DNA from: JBCBKZ01 sp039026975
GTDB lineage: Bacteria; Bacteroidota; Bacteroidia; J057
Assembly: GCA_039026975.1 (NCBI GenBank)
Contig: JBCCLI010000081.1
Location: 1 to 19,376, forward strand
Reading direction: 5' to 3'
Length of the DNA stretch: 19,376 nucleotides
The notes beneath the pieces were generated by a model. The model saw only the letters and a list, made by a program, of their open reading frames with translations, made no database searches and had not been told where the DNA came from. This document shows, piece after piece, positions 1 to 7,670 of the stretch (positions within the stretch are counted from its first letter, which is position 1; each line of letters begins with the position of its first letter). The translations under genes and the position numbers were made by a program.

Positions 1-1369
1 CTTCCTTGCTGTAGGGTTTATACATACTTGCCCCATTAGCCCACCCCCCGGACTCATTAATAATAGCTCTCGTAGGGTCAAGGCTTCTTGTTAAGAGAAC
101 TGCTTCATGTTTCAGGCGAGCTAAAGGCTCACGAACAATTTCATTGAATAGCTCCCAGGCAATTATGGAGGGGTGGTTACGATCCCGTTTCACCATAGCG
201 GAAATTTCTGCCATCACACGCTCCCGCAATTGAGGAACTGCCTTAGGTTTCTCATTCATACATTCTATGGCAGGACAGCCAAAAAGACAGATGCCCATCT
301 CATCAGCCAGCTCAATGACCCTAGGAGTAGGCGGTTTCCGCCAGGGCCTGAGGGTATTAAATCCCGCTTCTTTAGCTAATCTGATTTCTTCCCTCACCAT
401 TTCCTCACTGTCGGGAGCTCCCAATTTATTGGGATATAATCCTTCCCAAAACCCTGCTTTCATGTAAAACTTCTTCCCATTCAAGTATAGCCCATCAAGC
501 TCTGCTGTGAATTCTCTTATTCCAAAGAGTTGGGACATAAGCGGCCCCTGGTCAATGGAAATATCCAGGGCGTATAAGTTGGGAGAATCAGGAGACCATA
601 GGAGCGGCGCTCCCAGTTGCCCGTTAACCAATAAGCTATTACTACCGGGTTCCACCTCAGCTGAGTCAGTACGCTCCCAGACAAGCCTTCCACTACTTTT
701 TTCTTTTATAGCTAAAGAAGTGCTTACTGTCTTATTATGGTGGGAAGTATTTCTAACTACTAGATGGATGCTGAGTTCCCCATTGGTTTTAGCCTCAACA
801 AATACCTCTTCTGAAAATATGTTCTCATGGAAGTTGAGGGTAACCTCCTGCCAAATTCCGGCCATGAGTGCCCCCCGCCAGTGGGGGGCTTCCCATTTGG
901 TCATACCATCAATCTCTAAGCTATCCTGCGTAATGATGGGGCTGACTACCCGCAGGCTTAGTACATTTTCAGTATCGTACGTTAGTAGATCCTCTACCCT
1001 GCATTCAAATGGGGCGTACCCTCCGGTGTGGTAACCTATGGGCACCTCATTCAAATATACTTCAGCTACATAATTGACCGCCCCAAAATGCAGGCTCGCT
1101 ACCTTGCCTTTGTGGACTTTGGATACTGAAAAGGTTTTCCGGTACCATGCTACGCCTTCGTACTCTTTAACATACTCTTCCCAGGAAGAGGGCACCTCAA
1201 TCATCTGTACCCCCTCCTTAGGGAAATTCTCATGTAAAAACCACGCCTCCTTTTCTCCCACATTTAAGGGATCAAACACGATCTCCCATGACCCATTTAG
1301 GGATAATTCCTGGGCAATCGTGCTGCCTGCCACCATTAGGTGGATGAGTAGGAGTAGCAACTTTTCCAT
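1..1369 (-). CDS. Secreted glycoside hydrolase family 2 protein, C-terminus cut by the window edge
   Basis: Reading the minus strand from the ATG at 1369 gives 456 uninterrupted codons to the window edge. Residues 1-19 form a signal peptide (Leu-rich core, likely cleavage after Ala19). A GH2 jelly-roll sugar-binding domain follows (LSLNGSWEIVFD; PHWRGAL..GIWQ), then an Ig-like domain, then the start of the TIM barrel (LNGKKFYMKAGFWEG; RPWRKPPTP). The acid/base glutamate is visible as Glu410 in WELFNEIV after RNHPSIIAW. The nucleophile region lies beyond base 1. GH2 enzymes cleave terminal beta-galactosyl, glucuronyl, mannosyl or related residues with retention; the specificity is not readable here. 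It is the last gene seen of the operon, 62 bases after the T9SS protein, and is clearly paralogous to the GH2 at 12720-15686 (shared RPWRKPP, ESGG and PSSWEE motifs). It lacks a lipobox, so a periplasmic location is likely. Confidence 0.93.
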   Translation of the reverse strand, partial: MEKLLLLLIHLMVAGSTIAQELSLNGSWEIVFDPLNVGEKEAWFLHENFPKEGVQMIEVPSSWEEYVKEYEGVAWYRKTFSVSKVHKGKVASLHFGAVNYVAEVYLNEVPIGYHTGGYAPFECRVEDLLTYDTENVLSLRVVSPIITQDSLEIDGMTKWEAPHWRGALMAGIWQEVTLNFHENIFSEEVFVEAKTNGELSIHLVVRNTSHHNKTVSTSLAIKEKSSGRLVWERTDSAEVEPGSNSLLVNGQLGAPLLWSPDSPNLYALDISIDQGPLMSQLFGIREFTAELDGLYLNGKKFYMKAGFWEGLYPNKLGAPDSEEMVREEIRLAKEAGFNTLRPWRKPPTPRVIELADEMGICLFGCPAIECMNEKPKAVPQLRERVMAEISAMVKRDRNHPSIIAWELFNEIVREPLARLKHEAVLLTRSLDPTRAIINESGGWANGASMYKPYSKE

Positions 1370-1431
1370 TTGGTAAAGCTTAGCTGTGCTAATGGTATTT
1401 ACTTGAGAATTTCAGCTTTTACCTATGAGCT

Positions 1432-3561
1432 TTATTGTATGACTAGCTGGATAGTATCAGTGCGTTCAAACACCAGACTATATATTCCGGCCGTTAATCC
1501 TTCCGTATCCAGCTGATTAATTCCTTTATGGATTTTAAATTTTCGCACCAGTCCTCCCTTGACATCATAGAGTTCTACCTTTCCTCTCTTGGCAGCTTCT
1601 ATGGTAAACATGCCAGTGGACGGGTTAGGGTAAACGCTAATTAGGGAGCTAGTACCCACATCTGTATCCTGGATGGAAGTAGTGGTAGCTGTTTGGATTT
1701 CAATAATCCCCCAATAAGCCAGCTCTGGTATACTCAGGCTAATCCCATCTGCTTCTGATGAAAAACTTAAGGGTAGCTCTTCTTGCTCAGGGGTGTGAAA
1801 GACGACCTTTACTACCTTTTTACCTGAGAATAGTTCCTCCTTCAGGTTGATTTTCAGATCAGACTGCGGACTGATTAGATCAGTAGATTTATCATACTCC
1901 TTACTAAGTACATGCAGCACTAAAGGAGCCTCTTTTTGCTGTGATTCTCTGGGTAATATCCATACATCCCCAGGACTTTCCACTTCCATGACGGGTGCCA
2001 CTTTTTGATGAATGTCAGATATGCCATGAAGGCTATTATTCCAGTACATGGCTTTTCCTTCAGCCACCAACTCATCAATAACTTGTTTTTGTCCTCCTAA
2101 CAGTAGGGAATTCTCAGGAACTACCAGGAATTCATATTCAGCTTCTATCTCAGCTTTACTGATTTTATTGTCAATGAATAGATCTCCTCCTGCTGCTACT
2201 ACGCCCCAGGGCATTTGGTTATCTGTTAGCATCCCACAGATCTCGTGATAGCTATTCAGGTAAACATTGGTGAGGGCATTTCTAGGATGGCGGAAGTTGT
2301 AGGCAGAAGCATTGTCATACAGGACGCCTACTTTCTTGGTCAGTTCATATCCATCGAAGAGGGTATTATTATCCGAAATGAAGCTATAAATGGGGCCATA
2401 ATCTTCAAACTGTCCGTAGTAGTTATGGCTTGTCCAATCATAGTTCAGGGGAACCATAAAATGGGCTCCCAGGGCGTAAGTACCCGCTATCCATAATTTG
2501 GAGAGGTTTACCAGGTCATTTTCAGGATTATTATCATCATAGTTCTGTAGGTTTTTCCAGTCATTAATGGTAGGAGAAACAAACAGCGGTTTACCCAACG
2601 CTTCTCCTAGCTTATAGGTAGGAGAAATGACCTTACCAAACTCATTAGTTACCCATTCATTTTCATACTCCGCTCCATAGGGCATCTCTGCTACAAACAC
2701 ATCAGCAAAGGAGGCTCCGTATAAGTTATAGGGAAATAAGTGCCAAGCATTGGTGCTCATTAAAATATCATCACTCAACGTTCTCGCATAGTCATTCAAG
2801 CCCGTGATGACGTTTTTAGCTGCCACTTGCTGGGCCACTATAAATTCCCTCAAGAGAGGAATGCTCCCAAACTGTTCCTTGTATTCCTCCCGGGTACTGG
2901 CATACTTTTTCACAATATCCCGGAAATAGTCAAAGCTGTCAATATCTTCAATCCCGAATTCCGCCAGCTCTTCCTCACTATACTTTTCATCCAGGTGGGT
3001 ACGGAACATGGCCATACAATCCTCACAGGAACATCCAGCTCCTGTCCAGTACACCTGAGGATGACCAGGAGATCCACAAGGCGTATCAAATTTGACCCCA
3101 TCAGCACCATTAGAGATGGCTGTTTCTAGGCTCCGCTTTAGATAGCCTTGCCATAAGGGGTCATTGATACACATTCTGTAGAAAGAGATTCCCAGGAACC
3201 CGGTTCCACTGGAGTTAATCAGTTCCCCATTCAGATCCAGGCAGACGGCATCCAGCAGATCCTGCGCTTCAGCGGTAGTGGTTCTAAGGTTACCCGCACT
3301 GATGCCAGCCATGAATTTCACGCCATTATCATGATGGGTATCTATGATCCTTTTGTTATACCCATACCCCCATCCTGTCCAGGTGGCCTGGTATTGGGCG
3401 AAGGTCTCATTGGGTAAATCAGCTTGATCAGGTCGGTGGAAAAATACCACTTCTGATCTCTTAGCTACCTCTTCCCGGGCTGTATTTAGTTGCCCGTAAA
3501 CAGAGGAAAAGCAAATAAGAACAAGGAGGATAAATGATTGAAAAATTTTCATGGGTATCAT
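1432..3561 (-). CDS. T9SS-secreted TIM-barrel glycosidase-like protein, family unassigned
   Basis: 709 residues. A signal peptide covers about residues 1-24 (hydrophobic FILLVLICFSS, ending SVYGQ); Met4 is an alternative start. Residues about 35-400 look like a TIM barrel of the putative glycosyl hydrolase (GHL6-like) type. GADGVKFDTP (Asp159) is followed by a cysteine cluster C177-x-C179-xx-C182 in GCSCEDCMAMF, and VFVAEMPYG carries Glu292. Asp159 and Glu292 are candidate catalytic residues by position only. Residues about 405-520 (KKVGVLYDNASAYN; EFLVVPENSLLL) resemble the amidotransferase-like trimerisation domain found after the barrel in GH42-type enzymes. Residues 642-709 are a type A T9SS sorting domain beginning SVYPNPSTG and ending in beta strands, so the protein is probably exported across the outer membrane. 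Its start overlaps the upstream stop by four bases (ATGA), suggesting coupled translation. The substrate is unknown; it could also be a non-catalytic relative. Confidence 0.88.
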   Translation of the reverse strand: MIPMKIFQSFILLVLICFSSVYGQLNTAREEVAKRSEVVFFHRPDQADLPNETFAQYQATWTGWGYGYNKRIIDTHHDNGVKFMAGISAGNLRTTTAEAQDLLDAVCLDLNGELINSSGTGFLGISFYRMCINDPLWQGYLKRSLETAISNGADGVKFDTPCGSPGHPQVYWTGAGCSCEDCMAMFRTHLDEKYSEEELAEFGIEDIDSFDYFRDIVKKYASTREEYKEQFGSIPLLREFIVAQQVAAKNVITGLNDYARTLSDDILMSTNAWHLFPYNLYGASFADVFVAEMPYGAEYENEWVTNEFGKVISPTYKLGEALGKPLFVSPTINDWKNLQNYDDNNPENDLVNLSKLWIAGTYALGAHFMVPLNYDWTSHNYYGQFEDYGPIYSFISDNNTLFDGYELTKKVGVLYDNASAYNFRHPRNALTNVYLNSYHEICGMLTDNQMPWGVVAAGGDLFIDNKISKAEIEAEYEFLVVPENSLLLGGQKQVIDELVAEGKAMYWNNSLHGISDIHQKVAPVMEVESPGDVWILPRESQQKEAPLVLHVLSKEYDKSTDLISPQSDLKINLKEELFSGKKVVKVVFHTPEQEELPLSFSSEADGISLSIPELAYWGIIEIQTATTTSIQDTDVGTSSLISVYPNPSTGMFTIEAAKRGKVELYDVKGGLVRKFKIHKGINQLDTEGLTAGIYSLVFERTDTIQLVIQ

Positions 3562-6317
3562 TTAATGGTTTTTTCAAACTCAAATATGACGGGGATGTCG
3601 CCAGGTACATCTTCTCCAATCCAGATGACCAGCTCATCCTGATTATGCCTACTTGCTAGGCCAGATTTAAAGGAATCAGTATCTAATAGTCTTTTTCCTA
3701 TTCGGACGCTTTTCACATCCTTTGTTAGGTTTTTCACAATGAACACAGGATGGGCTACGCCCTCTTTTTCACCAGAAAAAGTCAGCCTGAGATCTTGTAC
3801 ATCTTGTTGCGCTTCCAGTACATATGCCTTTTGATTTTCATCATAGTCAAGGAAAGAGACGTTCTCTGTATCCACCGATAAGGTTGGGGGTTCCAGCCAA
3901 TTTTTTCCTATGTAGACGAGCCGCTCACTATCAGAATCACAAAGCCCTATGAGATGCTTCCAGTGGTTGGGGATTTTCGTTATATCCGAGAATATGTACA
4001 CATTTCCATACCAGGCATGGTAAGGCCTGTCTGTTCCTACTACACTATACACATCTACGTTCATGGGCTGAAGAGGCCAGTGCCCTCCCATGGTACGCTT
4101 AATATCTCCCCTGGCGAGCCCATCATTCAAGGCATTGGGGATCATATCTTCCCGCTTGGACCAGATCAGGTAGGGGTGTTTACGGTTTTTCAGATACATC
4201 CGGAAAATCTCCTCATCCCATGCATACACAGAGTCAGGTACTTCCCAGACAGGTGCTTCTAAGGTATTGACAAAAATATCTCCTTTCAGATTTAAAATAG
4301 AGGCCGCTGTATCCTCTACCATCTGCTCGGGGATCACGCCTGAAGGGAACACATACTGGGGCTGCATAATCTCATGTTTTAGGCCATCGTGGTTAGCCCA
4401 GAGTTGGATTTCACGAACGCCTGACCCATCAGGATAGAAGTAGTAATACTCGTGTACCCATTCATTGAAAATAATTTTATAGTTAGGGTCGCCTAGTGCA
4501 TAACGCCAAAGAACTACCACTCTAGCAGGCGTATTTTCTATGATTTCTACTTTAGAATAGCGGTTCTCTTTATCCTGCATAGGCTCTGCACATCCTTCTG
4601 TCCCATATCCCCAGGACTCCATAAACTCATAGGTCACCGCCATATTTTCCAGGTCCCACCAGGGTACATAAGAAGCATGTTCCCAGAACACAAATCTTTC
4701 TCCCTCCGGAAAGTAAACTACTGTAGCATCTCCTTCCACACCAGCAAAGCTGTAGACAGTATCCTTAGCTGAAAGGCCATAATAAGGCTTCTGGTTATGG
4801 CGAGTAAATTCCTGGGTGAATTTTCCCACCACTTTACCCTCTTTATCTTTTAGTTCACACTGAATAGTGTAATCTGCTGAAGCTAAATTCTTTATATTAA
4901 GCTCCTTCAAGCAGGGGACGAAGTCATACGGATTCAGCTTAACTAGGTGGTCTTCTGCCAAGGCTTGGGGTTTTCCCTTCTGGAAAAGGGCTAGGTCTAT
5001 GGTGGCCCCATCCAGCATTTCCGGTAAGACTACAGGGGAAACTTCAATGGTAGGCTTATCTTTTCCGGAGGAATAGACCCCCGAAAGATCAAATTCTACA
5101 AAAGGAGGAACGCGCGTATCATAGGAGGTTTCATATAGAAGGGAACCATCTTTTTCATTCAGGATCTGAAGAAAGAACTGTACCCGCTCATTATTTCTCA
5201 CAGGAATATCTGTACGGACTGTTTGGGTTTCTCTGGGGATGAGCGTGAGCTTTTTTTCCTGCTTGACAAGTTTTCCCTCAAAGTCAAGGGTTTCTGTAAT
5301 GACCTTAATGTTTAAGGGAGAATTAGATTGATTCACTATATCAGCTTCCACGGGATTATCCCCAAAGAATTGAGGTTTATTCCAGATACTCCCATAAAAG
5401 TTAGCATATGCCTCGTGGAAACGTACTTCCTTTACAGAAAGTAGTGGCTGCTCAAAAATGAGATCAGCATACTGATTAGGTTCTAGCCATGAGTCAGATA
5501 ATGATCCTCTTACCCCACTTCTAAAGACAGGCTTGTAGGCCGTTATCTGCTGAGAATCACGTGTACGGAAGGGCCTGTCTTTCTTAGTATTATGCCCAAA
5601 TCTCATCTCATGTTCAAACCATGAATGCCGGTCTCTCACCAAGTTAAATCCCCAGGTAGTTCCAGGTGATATGCCAAGGGGAAAGATTCTATCTATAGCA
5701 ATAGCTACTTCTGCTGTCCACCTGTCTTCTTCCTTTTGGGTTTTCACCCGCCATTCTGTGTTCCATCTGTCATCTCCTTTGATGGTAGAAATGGAGTACT
5801 GGACAGGCCGCTCCAAGGTGGTAGCATATCCAACGCCATTGGTGTTAAAGGCAAAGCGAAGGATTTCTTTGTGATTATGTTTAGTATCCAGGAGAATCTC
5901 TATTCTATCATCAAATAGCACATCTGGATTATCATAGCGGACACATTCTGCCCGTACTTTCTCCATCTCCTTTTCTTCACAGGAGAAAGCAAAATAGAGG
6001 TATCTGTCATCATAAGTTACCCAGGCAGTGGTCTGTTGCCAGTCCTGGTTTTTAGCTACCCTGGGCATAGTATTAGAGAAGCCTTCCAGTTTAGTAGCCG
6101 TTTCCCATATCTCATCATTCAGTTTACCATCTACTTTCGGAGAGCGTGTAGTCTTCATGGAGGAAACCATTTTAATGGGGAACTTTTCCAGCTCCGTTTT
6201 CATGGTTTCCAAATAACTGATCTGGGCATGCATATGAGGGATTATTCCCCCCAGGAGTACCAAAAAAGTTATTGTGTAAGTTGTATGTTTAGTCATGTCC
6301 TTCATTCTCTTAGTCAT
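3558..6317 (-). CDS. Large secreted protein with CBM9-like N-terminus; remainder unassigned, candidate carbohydrate-active enzyme
   Basis: 919 residues. The signal peptide is within about 1-32 (TITFLVLLGGIIPHMHAQ); the start could be Met1, Met5 or Met8, and Met8 gives the most usual signal length. Residues about 58-230 match the CBM9/DOMON-like pattern seen in Bacteroidota proteins (PKVDGKLNDEIWETA, then DDRYLYFAF, FDDRIEILLD and WTAEVAIAIDRI). The middle, about 290-510, is beta-rich and Ig-like. The C-terminal part, about 510-919, is rich in aromatics and acidic residues (FVFWEHASYVPWWD; ESWGYGTEGCAEPM; EWVHEYYYFYPDGSG; GGHWPLQPMNVDVYS) and resembles a large beta-sandwich. I recognise no named glycosidase or lyase family in it. 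It sits 16 bases after the amidohydrolase and overlaps the T9SS protein by four bases, so the two are probably made in matched amounts. It has no lipobox and no T9SS tail, so a periplasmic location is likely. Confidence 0.88.
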   Translation of the reverse strand: MTKRMKDMTKHTTYTITFLVLLGGIIPHMHAQISYLETMKTELEKFPIKMVSSMKTTRSPKVDGKLNDEIWETATKLEGFSNTMPRVAKNQDWQQTTAWVTYDDRYLYFAFSCEEKEMEKVRAECVRYDNPDVLFDDRIEILLDTKHNHKEILRFAFNTNGVGYATTLERPVQYSISTIKGDDRWNTEWRVKTQKEEDRWTAEVAIAIDRIFPLGISPGTTWGFNLVRDRHSWFEHEMRFGHNTKKDRPFRTRDSQQITAYKPVFRSGVRGSLSDSWLEPNQYADLIFEQPLLSVKEVRFHEAYANFYGSIWNKPQFFGDNPVEADIVNQSNSPLNIKVITETLDFEGKLVKQEKKLTLIPRETQTVRTDIPVRNNERVQFFLQILNEKDGSLLYETSYDTRVPPFVEFDLSGVYSSGKDKPTIEVSPVVLPEMLDGATIDLALFQKGKPQALAEDHLVKLNPYDFVPCLKELNIKNLASADYTIQCELKDKEGKVVGKFTQEFTRHNQKPYYGLSAKDTVYSFAGVEGDATVVYFPEGERFVFWEHASYVPWWDLENMAVTYEFMESWGYGTEGCAEPMQDKENRYSKVEIIENTPARVVVLWRYALGDPNYKIIFNEWVHEYYYFYPDGSGVREIQLWANHDGLKHEIMQPQYVFPSGVIPEQMVEDTAASILNLKGDIFVNTLEAPVWEVPDSVYAWDEEIFRMYLKNRKHPYLIWSKREDMIPNALNDGLARGDIKRTMGGHWPLQPMNVDVYSVVGTDRPYHAWYGNVYIFSDITKIPNHWKHLIGLCDSDSERLVYIGKNWLEPPTLSVDTENVSFLDYDENQKAYVLEAQQDVQDLRLTFSGEKEGVAHPVFIVKNLTKDVKSVRIGKRLLDTDSFKSGLASRHNQDELVIWIGEDVPGDIPVIFEFEKTIK

Positions 6318-6333
6318 TCAAAAATTATCCAAG

Positions 6334-7257
6334 TCAGAAATCAAAAAATGTTAGGGCATTTAGTCCGATTATTTTCTCTTTCTCCAGGGGAGATAGAAAG
6401 GTAGATTCTATGCGTACCAGGTCTATCATCTGCTGATAGCTACATTTTTTAAAAGTAGTAGGGATGTCCGTCCCCCACAGGAGTTTATTAGCTCCCATGA
6501 TGTCAATAGCCTCACGAAATAAGCTGATAGAAAGGGGACATGGATACACTTCATCTAGTAAGGCAGCGGTAGCAGATAAGCCAAAGAAGACATTCTTACA
6601 CTCCCTAGCAAGGCGAAGCATATTCTTCCGGATTTCTACTGCCTTAGGATTATTCAGGTGCTGAGCTGTCATATATCCCAAGTGGGCTACCAGAATTTTT
6701 ACTCCTGGAAATGAAGAAGCGATTTTTTGAATGTTCGCTACCTGATAGCCATTTTCCAGGATATCTCCGGGATCAATGATGACGCGTAATCCCAACTCAT
6801 TAGCAGCCTCCCATATCTTCATAAGTTCATCCCCGGTAAGGGATAATCCCTTGTGTTTACCAGACCATCCCCATCCCTCACTAATTTCCAGTTTTATGGT
6901 ATTTTGATTTTCAGAGGCAAAGGAGGAAATGACTTCAGTTGCATTCACATCCATGGGGTCTACCTGTATGGTCCCTTTAAATCGCCCTGGAAATTTTTTA
7001 ATGGCCTGCTTCACTTCTTCATTGATAATGCCTATTACCGGATTCTGAAGTAATACAGCCTTGTGCACCCCTACCTCATCCATAGCTTCCACTAACGCCT
7101 CTACTGGAAAGGAGGTTTCCTGATAGGAGGTAGGAAGAAACTGAAAGCTACCCTCACCTACCCCCACCATACCACTAGCCAGGGATTTTGTGGGTAATCC
7201 TTGTCGCTCACCATGAATGGTCTGAAAAATATGGGCATGTGCGTCAATAATCATCAT
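6334..7257 (-). CDS. Amidohydrolase_2 family protein, possible sugar-lactone hydrolase
   Basis: 307 residues, no signal peptide, so cytoplasmic. The amidohydrolase_2 (metal-dependent TIM barrel) pattern is clear: the N-terminal HxH is His7-Ala-His9 in IIDAHAHI, strand-end IKLE is at 121-124, LVAHLG carries His192, and LLWGTDIP carries Asp264. The middle His usual in decarboxylase-type members is absent: the corresponding strand reads RVIIDPGD (about 158-165). Sugar lactonases such as L-fuconolactonase (COG3618) also lack that His, so hydrolysis of an aldonolactone is a reasonable guess. The neighbours support it: an SDR that could make the lactone and an enolase-superfamily dehydratase that could use the resulting acid. 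Another C-O or C-C hydrolase or a decarboxylase remains possible. It lies 35 bases after the SnoaL-like gene and 16 bases before the CBM9-like protein. Confidence 0.88.
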   Translation of the reverse strand: MMIIDAHAHIFQTIHGERQGLPTKSLASGMVGVGEGSFQFLPTSYQETSFPVEALVEAMDEVGVHKAVLLQNPVIGIINEEVKQAIKKFPGRFKGTIQVDPMDVNATEVISSFASENQNTIKLEISEGWGWSGKHKGLSLTGDELMKIWEAANELGLRVIIDPGDILENGYQVANIQKIASSFPGVKILVAHLGYMTAQHLNNPKAVEIRKNMLRLARECKNVFFGLSATAALLDEVYPCPLSISLFREAIDIMGANKLLWGTDIPTTFKKCSYQQMIDLVRIESTFLSPLEKEKIIGLNALTFFDF

Positions 7258-7292
7258 AATCCTCTCACTCTATTAGTTCCTGATCTGTCTTA

Positions 7293-7661
7293 TCAAAAAT
7301 CTGCCGGGTTGAAATAGCATCTTAGGTTTTCTATCACTCCCTCTTTGATGGTGAACAAGTTGAAGCCCCTGGCAAAACGCTCTTCTCCGGAATTACGAAT
7401 CAGTTTACAGTCATACTCTACAGCTATTTCTTCCCCTTGTTCAATCCAATGGGTGGGCTTTACTTCTATCATTTTAAAACCGTTCACCATGCCTTCGTAG
7501 AATTCCTTGATGTTCTCCCGGCCCTCTAACTTCATGGTAGGAGAGGAAAAGGTAGCAGTATCAGCAAAGTGTGATAAGATCTTGACCAGATCTTTTTCTC
7601 CTTCTGCTTTCCAATAGCTATTTACCGTATCAATTTTATTCATAGCATTCGTAGTTAGCAT
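7293..7661 (-). CDS. SnoaL/NTF2-like small protein
   Basis: 122 residues, or 116 if translation begins at Met7 (7643), where the fold starts (MNKIDTVNSYWKA). The sequence fits the SnoaL-like/NTF2 cone fold: an N-terminal helix, then FADTATFSSPTMKLEGREN, a second helix (IKEFYEGMVNGF) and four beta strands ending IENLRCYFNPADF. Members include isomerases, cyclases, dehydratases and non-catalytic binding proteins, so the fold alone gives no reaction. No signal peptide is present, so it is cytoplasmic. It lies nine bases after the sulfatase stop and 35 bases before the amidohydrolase, grouped with the sugar-oxidation enzymes. It may help with an isomerisation, such as lactone or sugar anomer handling, but that is speculation. 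Confidence 0.82.
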   Translation of the reverse strand: MLTTNAMNKIDTVNSYWKAEGEKDLVKILSHFADTATFSSPTMKLEGRENIKEFYEGMVNGFKMIEVKPTHWIEQGEEIAVEYDCKLIRNSGEERFARGFNLFTIKEGVIENLRCYFNPADF

Positions 7662-7670
7662 TCATTCTAC

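Noticed and set aside
507..1034. 175-codon plus-strand open frame
   Set aside because: It runs antisense to the GH2 gene, whose domains and acid/base motif read through without a break.
6036..6404. 122-codon plus-strand open frame crossing the amidohydrolase/CBM9-like junction
   Set aside because: It is antisense to two genes with clear family motifs and has no features of its own.
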